DNA of 14,915 bases from Acholeplasmataceae bacterium (GCA_003497445.1 DNNX01000038.1:1-14915); one strand, 5' to 3'. Counted from the first letter of the stretch, positions 1 to 6,727 are shown. Translations and numbers: made by a program. Notes: generated from the sequence alone by a model not told the origin.

Positions 1-530
1 ATACCAACTTTTACGATATCAGCACCACGTAAAATAAGTTCTTGCGTCATATCTGCAGTCACAACATTCCCAGCAATAATGACATGTTTTGGGTATTTTT
101 TTCTTACTTTTTCAACAAAATCACCAAAAACTTCACTATAACCATTGGCAACATCAATACAAATAAATTTAATCGCTTTGTATTTTTTTAAAATCGCATC
201 TATACGATCTAAATCATATTGTGATGTCCCAGTTGAAATCGCAAAATGACGAAAATCTAATTGTGTATTGAGTCCTTCAAAATCTTCTAAGTTATAACTT
301 TTTACAAGTGTTGTAAAAAGTTGATGCTTTTGAAGTGCAAGTGCCATTTCAAGGGATCCAACACCATCCATGTTCGCAGCCATAATCGGAATACCTTTAT
401 AAGTATGTTGACTATGCTTAAAGATATAACGTCTTTCAAGTGACACTTCTTTTCTACTTGCAAGTGTCGATCTTTTTGGTCTAAATAATACATCTGAAAA
501 ATCTAATTTTAAATCATTTTCGATACGCAT
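1..530 (-). CDS. guaC: GMP reductase, N-terminal part (3' end outside window)
   Basis: GMP reductase converts GMP to IMP with NADPH in cytosolic purine salvage. The first 176 codons are present and the reading frame is open to the window edge. Translation starts MRIENDLKLDFSDVLFRPKR and contains the DVLFRPKRSTL segment, the AANMD substrate-site motif near residue 52, an FICIDVANGYSE segment, and IIAGNVVTADM followed by ELILRGADIVKVG. These match the E. coli GuaC (type 1) pattern rather than IMP dehydrogenase, because no CBS insert interrupts the barrel. The catalytic Cys loop lies beyond the edge. The start is ATG at 528-530, preceded by a GGGAG ribosome site. It overlaps the stop of the upstream membrane-protein gene by 17 nt, so translation is probably coupled. 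Identification is strong; only the missing C-terminal half limits it. Confidence 0.93.
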   Translation of the reverse strand, partial: MRIENDLKLDFSDVLFRPKRSTLASRKEVSLERRYIFKHSQHTYKGIPIMAANMDGVGSLEMALALQKHQLFTTLVKSYNLEDFEGLNTQLDFRHFAISTGTSQYDLDRIDAILKKYKAIKFICIDVANGYSEVFGDFVEKVRKKYPKHVIIAGNVVTADMTQELILRGADIVKVG

Positions 531-1305
531 CTTCTAACTCCCACAATCTGGATTTGATATAGCTATAAACTGGTAGAATGTTTTGGATTTTTTTTATGTG
601 CTGTTTAAATGTTTTCTCTTTAATTTGAAATTGATTTACAATCATCACATCTTCTATTTTACACACAAACATCGCATTTTGTCCATTAAATATGATTTCA
701 ATATTTTCTAATAGTGGACATCGTTCCATATGATCGAAAAATTCAAGCATTATTGAATCTTTTTTTGAAACATCATACACATAATGATGATGATACTTCA
801 ATAACGATGTTTCACTTTCGATATGTTGATTCGTATATTTCATTATTGGAAGATAAGTAGGCAATGAAAAAAGAATTTTTAATATCGGTTTACGTTGGTG
901 TACACTTGTAAATGTCATGAATTGAATATGTTCTTTTTCATGAGACAAACAGGCAATTGAATCATATAATTCTTCTTGTGGTATCCATTTAATTGGTTTT
1001 GTTTGCCATTTGAATGGCATGGATAAAATTTGTGAAAGCATTTCTGGATAAAATATTTGATAAAAAAGTGATTGTTTCCTTTGTTTAAAATGTTGTTTTT
1101 CTATTTGGATTTTTTTATCTAACCAAACAATAAGAAATAAAACAACAATTAATCCAATCGTAAACCATACGATATATACTTTAAGATAGATCATCACCAT
1201 TACAGCTGTAATCCAAAAGATTAAACTCATTATATACATCCATTTAAATGGTGATTTTTTTTGTGTGATTGCTGAAACATACAATGATTTTAAATAATCA
1301 GTCAT
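514..1305 (-). CDS. Membrane protein of unknown function (263 aa)
   Basis: I do not recognise this gene. The product begins MTDYLKSLYVSAITQ, has two adjacent hydrophobic segments at about residues 22-40 and 45-63, then a charged soluble domain of about 195 residues with no motif I can name. The predicted topology is a short cytosolic N-terminus, a helical hairpin, and a C-terminal domain probably in the cytoplasm. A longer reading from 1335 is possible, but ATG at 1303-1305 is preferred because GAGG sits 6-7 nt before it. It overlaps the upstream gene by 8 nt and guaC by 17 nt, so the three look co-translated. The upstream 157-residue product has the same layout (two helices then a soluble domain), so the two may act together. 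Any link to purine metabolism rests only on position. Confidence 0.7.
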   Translation of the reverse strand: MTDYLKSLYVSAITQKKSPFKWMYIMSLIFWITAVMVMIYLKVYIVWFTIGLIVVLFLIVWLDKKIQIEKQHFKQRKQSLFYQIFYPEMLSQILSMPFKWQTKPIKWIPQEELYDSIACLSHEKEHIQFMTFTSVHQRKPILKILFSLPTYLPIMKYTNQHIESETSLLKYHHHYVYDVSKKDSIMLEFFDHMERCPLLENIEIIFNGQNAMFVCKIEDVMIVNQFQIKEKTFKQHIKKIQNILPVYSYIKSRLWELEDAYRK

Positions 1306-1771
1306 GAAAAACCTCAATCGTATATGTTGGTACAATAAAGCATTTTTTATGCGTATCCTCTATTTTGGCATATTGAAAATTGAATTGTTTCAACATATAA
1401 GTTTTATCTGCATCGCATAGAGAAGACTCAATAGCGTATGCACCTTTTCCAAATGATAAGGCATCAATGATCTCTGCATCTAGATAAACATTCTCACAAT
1501 CAATGATTTTTACGTCTTTATCATGAAATCTTTGAGGTATCTTTAACAACATTGAAACAATCATGTAAGCAAGAAATAGAATCATGACAATCAATCCAAT
1601 AAGCAAATACACTATATCAATGGAAGTGTATATGACGGCAAGTATATATAGAGAGAGCATACTGAGCGTCATCAATATGATGGTAAACATAGTGTATATG
1701 TATGTTTTTTTTAATTGTCTTAATAGCAATTTATCCTCTCCTTTGATACGATAGAAATATGACAATAACAT
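1298..1771 (-). CDS. Small two-helix membrane protein, unknown function
   Basis: Unrecognised product of about 157 residues. Hydrophobic segments lie at about residues 27-48 and 54-77 (counting from the ATG at 1771), followed by a soluble tail of about 80 residues that includes CENVYLDAEIIDALSFGKG. Start choice is uncertain. ATG at 1769-1771 follows TAAGGA with 7-nt spacing. TTG at 1727-1729 follows AAAGGAG with 8-nt spacing and would give about 143 residues, still keeping both helices. The ATG start makes the gene overlap head-to-head with the divergent DNA glycosylase gene at 1759; the TTG start removes that overlap. It is the first gene of the minus-strand group leading to guaC, and its stop overlaps the next start by 8 nt. 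No clear promoter was found; it would have to lie inside the glycosylase coding region. Confidence 0.65.
   Translation of the reverse strand: MLLSYFYRIKGEDKLLLRQLKKTYIYTMFTIILMTLSMLSLYILAVIYTSIDIVYLLIGLIVMILFLAYMIVSMLLKIPQRFHDKDVKIIDCENVYLDAEIIDALSFGKGAYAIESSLCDADKTYMLKQFNFQYAKIEDTHKKCFIVPTYTIEVFHD
1744..1752 (+). promoter_or_regulatory. Candidate extended -10 promoter of DNA glycosylase gene
   Basis: TGATACGAT reads as TGn plus a 4/6 match to TATAAT. Six nucleotides separate its end from the ATG at 1759, so transcription could begin at the start codon itself. No good -35 was found 16-18 nt upstream, and no Shine-Dalgarno precedes the ATG. An in-frame TGA at 1744-1746 rules out a longer protein. 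Confidence 0.35.
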
Positions 1772-2373
1772 CGAAACATCCTTACGTATTATCATTACTT
1801 GATAAAGATCCAAATTTACATACTTTATTTGAAACTGTGAAAGAAACCACCATCCCTTTTGATAATGATGGATTTCATTTTTTGATTTTCACAATTACTG
1901 GTCAACAATTATCTGCCAATGTTGCATATATTATTTTTAATCGCATTAAAGCTTTAATACACACATTGACACCAACATCATTTTTAAAATTGTCGGATCA
2001 ACAACTTAGAGATGTTGGACTATCATTTCGTAAAATTGAAACCATGAAAGCAGTTGCACAATATTGTATTAAAAACAATTTTAATTTTAACACATTTTTA
2101 GATAAAAAAAAGATGGCATCATTGATAAACATTAAAGGGATTGGACATTGGACATTGGATATGTATGAAATGTTTGTTCATAAAAACTTAGATCATTTTT
2201 CCTATCTGGACTTAGGATTGGTTGAGGCAATCAAACATCTGTATCCAAAACCTCTTCAAACAATCGACGATATTAAAAAAGTGACCAAACGGTGGTCACC
2301 TTATCAAAGTATTGTTGCACATTTTTTATGGGAGTATTGGGATATGCATCACAAGGGAAAACGTAACGATTGA
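1759..2373 (+). CDS. AlkA-family DNA-3-methyladenine glycosylase
   Basis: Helix-hairpin-helix DNA glycosylase that would remove alkylated bases in base excision repair. The 204-residue product has FTITGQQLS at residues 44-52 (the conserved family QQLS segment), the HhH hairpin in LINIKGIGHWTLDMYEMF at 122-139, and the catalytic Asp at D151 in FSYLDLGL. The C-terminal WSPYQSIVAHFLWEY matches the W.PyRs-A-ylW block of AlkA. It lacks the N-terminal domain of E. coli AlkA, as is common for the short bacterial forms. ATG at 1759 is the only reasonable start, because an in-frame stop lies 15 nt upstream, yet no ribosome site is visible. The gene overlaps a divergent gene at its start (if that gene begins at 1771) and overlaps the convergent phospholipase-like gene by 25 nt at its end. 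Exact substrate range cannot be read from the sequence. Confidence 0.9.
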   Translation: MTITSKHPYVLSLLDKDPNLHTLFETVKETTIPFDNDGFHFLIFTITGQQLSANVAYIIFNRIKALIHTLTPTSFLKLSDQQLRDVGLSFRKIETMKAVAQYCIKNNFNFNTFLDKKKMASLINIKGIGHWTLDMYEMFVHKNLDHFSYLDLGLVEAIKHLYPKPLQTIDDIKKVTKRWSPYQSIVAHFLWEYWDMHHKGKRND

Positions 2374-3296
2374 TATCGCATTTTTTTACCTATCGTCATT
2401 CCATCATAACTTCTATTTTGACAGTATGCATGTAACTCAAAATCTTCTTTAAGTATTTGATCCATTAATTGAAGCATATCTTTTTTTGCTTCTAAAAACA
2501 TATCAATCACACCACTTTTATGGGACGTATTATCTTCGGGGTGTACCCATGATTGATGATTAAGATTAAGGACATCAATCTTTTTTTCTTTTTTACTTAA
2601 ACGTCTTGGATGAGACGCTGCAAATGCATGTGCATTGGAACCTAAAAATAATTTTAGTAATGTTCTTTTTAAGCCTATCTTATCATAGACTGTGTGATAA
2701 ATAGCAACCATATCTTCTTTTGCATTCATAAAATCATCTTTGAAAATAACATTTGGATATGTCTCTTGATATAAAGATTGAATGACTTCTGTATGAAATC
2801 TTGAAGTATTGATATTTTTCTTTGGATGAAGTTTTTTTGAGGATACAGACATGTATGATTTGATTTCTATATCGATAAGCGTTTCACAATAAGAATGATA
2901 TACATTGTATGGATGACTTAAATTGCCTTCATCATCAAATCCAGATATTGAAAAAACATACGCATGTACATGTCGATCTAATACATAATGCATGAGTGCA
3001 CCAAGTGCATAGTATTTTCTCACTTTCTGATCTTTATTTGACTTAGTAAATGCATGTTTAAGTAATTGACTCAGATTTTTGGCAGGGTCTTCATGGTGTA
3101 GATAACTCCCAATTTTTTGAACACGTGTGGCTTCATCTCTTTTTTTAAATGGATGCATTCCATAAAAGAAAAATGGATCTGGACCTTGTGTTGCTAACAT
3201 CATCACTTTAAACATATCTTTGTTGATATCTTTAAAAAATGCATGTTCTTTCATTATTTCTTGTGCGAATATTTGATGGGTCATTGTTGCTGGCAT
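2349..3296 (-). CDS. Zinc-dependent phospholipase C-like protein
   Basis: A 315-residue protein of the zinc-dependent phospholipase C/S1-P1-like fold. Metal-ligand-type residues are spaced as in that family: H7 in THQIFAQ, D40 in TQGPDPFFF, H67/H68, the cluster H103, D107, H109 and H111 in LMHYVLDRHVHAY, then H134 and E138 in YHSYCETLID. No signal peptide is visible, so it is probably cytosolic, unlike the secreted clostridial enzymes; bacterial homologues of this kind are usually annotated only as zinc-dependent phospholipase C family. Real substrate is unknown. The start at 3296 is chosen over ATG 3284 because GAGG lies 5 nt before it. It has its own extended -10 promoter just behind the betaine-transporter terminator, and its 3' end overlaps the convergent glycosylase gene. 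Confidence 0.85.
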   Translation of the reverse strand: MPATMTHQIFAQEIMKEHAFFKDINKDMFKVMMLATQGPDPFFFYGMHPFKKRDEATRVQKIGSYLHHEDPAKNLSQLLKHAFTKSNKDQKVRKYYALGALMHYVLDRHVHAYVFSISGFDDEGNLSHPYNVYHSYCETLIDIEIKSYMSVSSKKLHPKKNINTSRFHTEVIQSLYQETYPNVIFKDDFMNAKEDMVAIYHTVYDKIGLKRTLLKLFLGSNAHAFAASHPRRLSKKEKKIDVLNLNHQSWVHPEDNTSHKSGVIDMFLEAKKDMLQLMDQILKEDFELHAYCQNRSYDGMTIGKKMRYQSLRFPL

Positions 3297-3319
3297 ATTA
3301 CCCTCATTTCTTATTAGGT

Positions 3320-3328
3320 ATTATAGCA
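3320..3328 (-). promoter_or_regulatory. Extended -10 promoter of phospholipase-like gene
   Basis: On the minus strand this reads TGCTATAAT, a perfect -10 with the TGn extension. It lies only a few bases after the terminator hairpin, whose T-tract forms part of the spacer. The -35 is poor. The start would be about 3313, giving a leader of about 17 nt containing the GAGG ribosome site. Confidence 0.65.
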
Positions 3329-3358
3329 TAAAAAAGAGACCAAAATCCGGTCTCTTTT
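3326..3358 (-). terminator. Intrinsic terminator of betaine transporter operon
   Basis: A perfect 10-bp stem, AAAAGAGACC paired with GGTCTCTTTT (3332-3341 and 3349-3358), with a 7-nt loop. On the minus strand it is followed by a run of T residues. It lies directly after the stop codon of the ATPase gene at 3363. Confidence 0.9.
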
Positions 3359-3362
3359 AAAT

Positions 3363-4532
3363 TTATGCAATCGCTTCGATAATATCACTTTTTGTAATAT
3401 CCCCTTTAAATCTTCCTTTGTTATCAACAACTGGAAGACTTTTGAAATCATCTTGAAATTCTTTTAATATATCTTTTAAGTATTGATTTCTTTGAATTGG
3501 TGTGATTGTTTTGATCAATTTAGAAATATCGTTACTTTTAGTATGAAGATCTTCTCTTAACACATATCCAACAAATTGATTTTCATCATCTTTAATATAA
3601 GTAAATGATAGATCATGTTTGTCTAAATAGGCAATCACATCTTCTTTCGTTGCATGATTTAAAGGCACATCCTCAAAGTGATTATAGACACTTTTCGCAC
3701 GTAATATTTGTGTTTTATCAACGTCTTGAATGAAATTTTTCACATAGTCATTGGCTGGATGAGAGAAAAATGATTGTGGCGTACCTAATTGTACGATTTG
3801 GCCATCTTTCATAAGTGCAATTCGGTCTCCCATCTTAAACGCTTCATTCATATCGTGTGTAATGAATACAATCGTTCTGTTCATGTTGTCTTCTAATGAT
3901 AACAGCTCATTTTGCATATCACGACGAATGAGCGGGTCTAAGGCACTGTAAGGCTCATCCATAAGTAATATCTCTGGATTGGTCACAAGGGCACGTGCAA
4001 GTCCAACACGTTGTTTCATCCCACCGGATAATTGATGAGGTTTTTTATCTTCCCATCCTTTGAGTCCAACCGATTCAATGGCTTCCATTGCTTTTGCTTT
4101 TCTTTCCTCTTCATCAATATGTTGAACTTCAAGTCCAAATGCTACATTATTAATCACGGTACGATGGGAAAGTAATCCAAAATGTTGAAAAACCATCGCA
4201 ATTTTACTTCTTCTAAATGCGCGTAATTGATCTTGATCAAATGCAGTAATATCTTCTCCATCAATTTCAATCGACCCCATCGATGGTTTGTTAAGCAAAT
4301 TTAAACAACGAATCAAGGTTGATTTTCCAGATCCAGATAAACCCACAATCACAAACAATTCACCTTTGTTAATCGATAAGTTAATATCATGAATGGCAAT
4401 TGTTGCTTTTGAAGAAGCTTTCACTTCTTCTAAGGACATCCCAGATGCAAACTTTTCTTTCACTACTTCACGTTGATTTGGAGTTCCAAAAATCATACTG
4501 ACATTTTTAATATCAATGATGCTCATAATCAT
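3363..4532 (-). CDS. opuAA: Glycine betaine/proline-type ABC transporter ATPase with CBS domains
   Basis: Cytosolic ATPase that powers uptake of compatible solutes. The 389-residue product has the Walker A motif GLSGSGKS at 64-71, the Q-loop at Q116, the ABC signature LSGGMKQR at 168-175, Walker B LLMDEP at 189-194 and switch His at H226. The N-terminal insert before the Walker A (about residues 20-46, including KFASGMSLEEVKASS) is typical of OpuAA/ProV. Residues from about 275 to the end form a tandem CBS module ending VVDNKGRFKGDITKSDII. In Lactococcus OpuA this module gates transport by ionic strength and c-di-AMP; the same here is inference. The ATG at 4532 overlaps the permease stop as ATGA, with AAAGGA just upstream; ATG 4526 is an alternative. 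It is the last gene of the operon, before a strong terminator. Confidence 0.94.
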   Translation of the reverse strand: MIMSIIDIKNVSMIFGTPNQREVVKEKFASGMSLEEVKASSKATIAIHDINLSINKGELFVIVGLSGSGKSTLIRCLNLLNKPSMGSIEIDGEDITAFDQDQLRAFRRSKIAMVFQHFGLLSHRTVINNVAFGLEVQHIDEEERKAKAMEAIESVGLKGWEDKKPHQLSGGMKQRVGLARALVTNPEILLMDEPYSALDPLIRRDMQNELLSLEDNMNRTIVFITHDMNEAFKMGDRIALMKDGQIVQLGTPQSFFSHPANDYVKNFIQDVDKTQILRAKSVYNHFEDVPLNHATKEDVIAYLDKHDLSFTYIKDDENQFVGYVLREDLHTKSNDISKLIKTITPIQRNQYLKDILKEFQDDFKSLPVVDNKGRFKGDITKSDIIEAIA

Positions 4533-5380
4533 GCTTTCCTTTCTAAGCTTCCAACGAAGCCTTGAAGTAATCTGTCAAGTACGATGGCAAGGAAGACAAT
4601 GGCAAGTCCAGCTTGAATACCATCTCCTATTTTTAAGCTATTGATTGCAACAAGTACTTCATTGCCTATCCCTTTGGCACCGATCATAGAGGAAATAACA
4701 ACCATTGCCATCGCCATCATCGTGGTTTGATTGACACCCGTCATGATTGTCGGCAAAGATTGCGGAATTTCAATTTTGAATAACATTTGTCTTGGTGTGG
4801 ATCCAAACGATATACCCGCTTCTATGACTTCTTTATTGACAGTTCTAATGCCTAGGTACGTCAAACGAATCAAAGGTGGTACCGCATAAATGGTTGTTGC
4901 AAAAACAGCTGGTACGTTCCCTAAACCAAATAGCATTACAGCTGGAATGAGATAGACAAAAGATGGCATTGTTTGCATTCCGTCTAATATCGGTTTTAAT
5001 ATCGATTCCACACGTTTAGATTTCGCCATGAGAATACCCATAGGTAAACCGATGAGCACAGAAACAAGTACTGAAATCAATACAATAACGAGTGTATATA
5101 TCATTTCGTCCCATAATCCAAAAACACCAATAAGTAGCATCATAGATGATAATACAAATGCTGTTTTTAAATTGTAAAGTTTAAATGCCAAATAAAATAC
5201 TAAACCCACATAGACAAACCACGGGACAAAACTCATGATATCTTCTGTTGAATTGAAAAGTAATTTCACAAAATCACTGATCGCATCAAATAAAAATTCT
5301 AAGTTTTGAATGATCCAACCAAAAATGGCATCAAATAATTTGGCAACATCAAATTCTAAAAATTCTGGAAAACTAAACAT
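4529..5380 (-). CDS. opuAB: Glycine betaine/proline-type ABC transporter permease
   Basis: Integral membrane permease of the OpuAB/ProW type. The start at ATG 5378-5380 gives 283 residues, close to the 282 of B. subtilis OpuAB, and is preceded by AAGAGGA. An in-frame ATG at 5422 would add 14 residues, but it has no ribosome site and sits in a hairpin. An amphipathic N-terminus (FPEFLEFDVAKLFDAIFGW) leads into several membrane spans. The ATPase-docking EAA loop is clear: EAGISFGSTPRQMLFKIEIP followed by QSLPTIMTG at about residues 186-214. The C-terminal SSMIGAKGIGNEVLVAI segment is also typical. The last codons overlap the ATPase start (ATGA). The substrate, probably glycine betaine or a related quaternary amine, is inferred from the family. 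Confidence 0.93.
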   Translation of the reverse strand: MFSFPEFLEFDVAKLFDAIFGWIIQNLEFLFDAISDFVKLLFNSTEDIMSFVPWFVYVGLVFYLAFKLYNLKTAFVLSSMMLLIGVFGLWDEMIYTLVIVLISVLVSVLIGLPMGILMAKSKRVESILKPILDGMQTMPSFVYLIPAVMLFGLGNVPAVFATTIYAVPPLIRLTYLGIRTVNKEVIEAGISFGSTPRQMLFKIEIPQSLPTIMTGVNQTTMMAMAMVVISSMIGAKGIGNEVLVAINSLKIGDGIQAGLAIVFLAIVLDRLLQGFVGSLERKA

Positions 5381-5400
5381 AAATCCTCTTTTCATAAAAT

Positions 5401-5422
5401 ATGACACCACGAGTGGTGCCAT
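5401..5422 (-). promoter_or_regulatory. Intercistronic hairpin after binding-protein gene
   Basis: ATGGCACCAC and GTGGTGTCAT form a 9-10 bp stem with one G-U pair and a very short loop. It lies between the binding-protein stop (5436) and the permease start (5380). Only four T follow on the minus strand, so it is a weak terminator at best. It is more likely an mRNA-stabilising or attenuating hairpin that raises binding protein over permease. This role is inferred. Confidence 0.6.
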
Positions 5423-5435
5423 ATATAATTGTTAT

Positions 5436-6383
5436 TTACATTGCATCCAAGGCTGCTTTTACTTTTTCGTACACGCCTGGATTATCAGATAAAACTGTTT
5501 GTAACCATGCATCATTTTGTTGTAAGAACCAAATGGCTGCTTCTTCAGCTGTTGCTTCGTTTTCTTCCATATAGCCTAATCCTTGATTCGTTAATGCAGA
5601 AGATGTTTTATAATTAGAGAAGAAAGTACTTACTTCTGGGAAATCTTCTGTGAAACCTGGACGAGAAACAACATTGACATCCACTGTAGGGAATGCACCT
5701 CTACCAACTGCAAAATCTTCCGGACTATATGGACTATCTTCAAGGAGTCTTAAGTCGTAAAGACCCATAAGTGATGTTGGTTCCCAGTAATAACTTACAA
5801 TTGGATCATTTGATTCAAATGCACCAGCGATTTGCGCTGCTAATGCGGCACTAGAATTAATCATTTCAAAATTATAAACATCTAAACCATATTCTGGTAA
5901 TTCCATTTTTTTCTCTAAAAATGCAGTTGCTGACCAACTTGATGGTCCACCATAAATAACACCTTTAGATGCATCATTTGGATCTTCAAATAACGCGACA
6001 ACTTCTGCTTTTGTTAAATCCGACACTTTTGTGATTGGTGCGGATAATCCAAAGTCAGCATAATTATCTTGTAAGTAACCAGGCACATAAAGTCCTTGAG
6101 TATTATCATCATAATTCGTAGATAATTCTACATAGTTACCTGCAGCAATATCATCTCCATAAGTAGGCACATTGTCACTCCATAATTCTAACGAGATATC
6201 AATATCACCATTCGGTAATGTTGCAATCATAACTGCAGTTTCTGTTGGTTGTGTTTCAACAGTCACGTCAAATCCATTTTCTAAGATAAACCCTGCAACT
6301 CTATTGTGGAAAATGCTGCTTGCCCATGAAGCTTCCCCTAAAATTACTTTATTTCCTTCATCTGTCTCACATGAAGCGAGCAC
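5436..6383 (-). CDS. opuAC: Glycine betaine-type substrate-binding lipoprotein, 5' end frameshifted
   Basis: Extracellular binding protein of the OpuAC family that would deliver betaine or a similar quaternary amine to the permease. The open frame from GTG 6383 codes for a 315-residue mature-like protein that starts at the lipobox VLASC, so the signal peptide proper is missing. Aromatic residues that could form a cation-binding cage include W20 (GEASWASSIF), W68 (ISLELWSDN) and the Trp in VSYYWEPTS. The rest of the domain runs full length to KAALDAM with no internal stop. The expected leader lies upstream in another frame (6384-6436, separate entry), so GTG 6383 is probably not the true start. 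The gene is first in the operon, whereas in B. subtilis opuA the binding protein is last. If the frameshift is real, the lipoprotein would not be made or exported normally. Confidence 0.85.
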   Translation of the reverse strand: MLASCETDEGNKVILGEASWASSIFHNRVAGFILENGFDVTVETQPTETAVMIATLPNGDIDISLELWSDNVPTYGDDIAAGNYVELSTNYDDNTQGLYVPGYLQDNYADFGLSAPITKVSDLTKAEVVALFEDPNDASKGVIYGGPSSWSATAFLEKKMELPEYGLDVYNFEMINSSAALAAQIAGAFESNDPIVSYYWEPTSLMGLYDLRLLEDSPYSPEDFAVGRGAFPTVDVNVVSRPGFTEDFPEVSTFFSNYKTSSALTNQGLGYMEENEATAEEAAIWFLQQNDAWLQTVLSDNPGVYEKVKAALDAM

Positions 6384-6436
6384 AAACAGACCTAAAATAG
6401 ATCTTAGTTTATTATCATTTTAGATAAAATTTTCAT
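6384..6436 (-). other. Displaced OpuAC signal-peptide segment with apparent 1-nt frameshift
   Basis: ATG at 6434-6436, 10 nt after the ribosome site AAAGGAG, opens a frame reading MKILSKMIIN and then stops at TAA. The binding-protein frame extends upstream of GTG 6383 as KLRSILGLFVLASC without its own start codon. Adding one A in the AAA run at 6408-6410 joins them into a textbook lipoprotein leader: basic N-terminus, hydrophobic core and lipobox LASC. The sequence is therefore missing about one base. Sequencing or assembly error and true mutation are both possible. The site lacks a canonical slippery heptamer, so programmed frameshifting is unlikely. Confidence 0.8.
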
Positions 6437-6471
6437 ATATATATTTCTCCTTTTTTTGTTTTTATATTTCT

Positions 6472-6500
6472 ATTGTAGCACTCACAAGGCTATTTGTCAA
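6472..6500 (-). promoter_or_regulatory. Promoter of betaine transporter operon
   Basis: On the minus strand: -35 TTGACA (6495-6500), a 17-nt spacer, and -10 TACAAT (6472-6477) preceded by TGC as an extended -10. This is a near-consensus sigma-A promoter. The start would be about 6465, about 29 nt before the ATG at 6436, with the AAAGGAG ribosome site between. Confidence 0.85.
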
Positions 6501-6541
6501 AAATACAACAGAATATAACCGCTTACATCGTTAAATTAATA

Positions 6542-6561
6542 TGTAAATTTTTTGTAAATTT
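6542..6561. repeat. Two TGTAAATTT direct repeats in divergent intergenic region
   Basis: TGTAAATTT occurs at 6542-6550 and 6553-6561, offset by 11 bp, about one helical turn. The repeats lie about 40 bp upstream of the betaine operon -35. They could be a regulator site, but in such AT-rich DNA chance is also plausible. The rest of the 319-bp gap (6437-6755) holds the promoters listed separately and an unassigned TATAAT at 6579-6584; I see no RNA gene or ORF of note in it. Confidence 0.3.
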
Positions 6562-6681
6562 AGTATTCAATTTTAGACTATAATTTATGGACTATTGACC
6601 ATTATATAAGTCATAACGCATTGACACAATAATTGCATGATCTAAGAGAAAATCGAATACCACAATTTTATATATTTGAGC

Positions 6682-6690
6682 TGATATAAT
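6682..6690 (+). promoter_or_regulatory. Possible upstream extended -10 for amino acid transporter operon
   Basis: TGATATAAT is a perfect -10 with a TGn extension but no recognisable -35. It would start transcription near 6697 and could be a second promoter ahead of the one at 6699-6727. Confidence 0.35.
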
Positions 6691-6698
6691 TTTATCAT

Positions 6699-6727
6699 TT
6701 GTAAGAAAACAATAAAGCGTTTATAAT
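6699..6727 (+). promoter_or_regulatory. Promoter of amino acid transporter operon
   Basis: -35 TTGTAA (6699-6704, 4/6 match), a 17-nt spacer and a perfect -10 TATAAT (6722-6727). The predicted start is near 6734, leaving a short leader with AAAAGGAGA before the ATG at 6756. Confidence 0.75.

Noticed and set aside
302..493. 63-codon open frame on the minus strand
   Set aside because: It lies wholly inside guaC in another frame, has no ribosome site, and its translation resembles no protein.
1..530. IMP dehydrogenase instead of GMP reductase
   Set aside because: There is no CBS insertion after the first barrel strands, and the N-terminal sequence follows E. coli GuaC closely.
5310..5617. Two overlapping plus-strand open frames
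   Set aside because: They are antisense to the betaine permease and binding-protein genes, both well supported by motifs, and have no ribosome site.
6403..6412. Programmed -1 frameshift as explanation for the OpuAC leader
   Set aside because: The sequence before the stop reads A-ATA-AAC, where the P-site tRNA would not re-pair after slipping, and there is no obvious downstream stimulatory structure.
6172..6423. 83-codon plus-strand open frame
   Set aside because: Antisense to the OpuAC coding region; no upstream signals and no recognisable content.
6621..6650. TTGACA at 6621-6626 as a plus-strand promoter
   Set aside because: No -10-like hexamer lies at 16-18 nt downstream.
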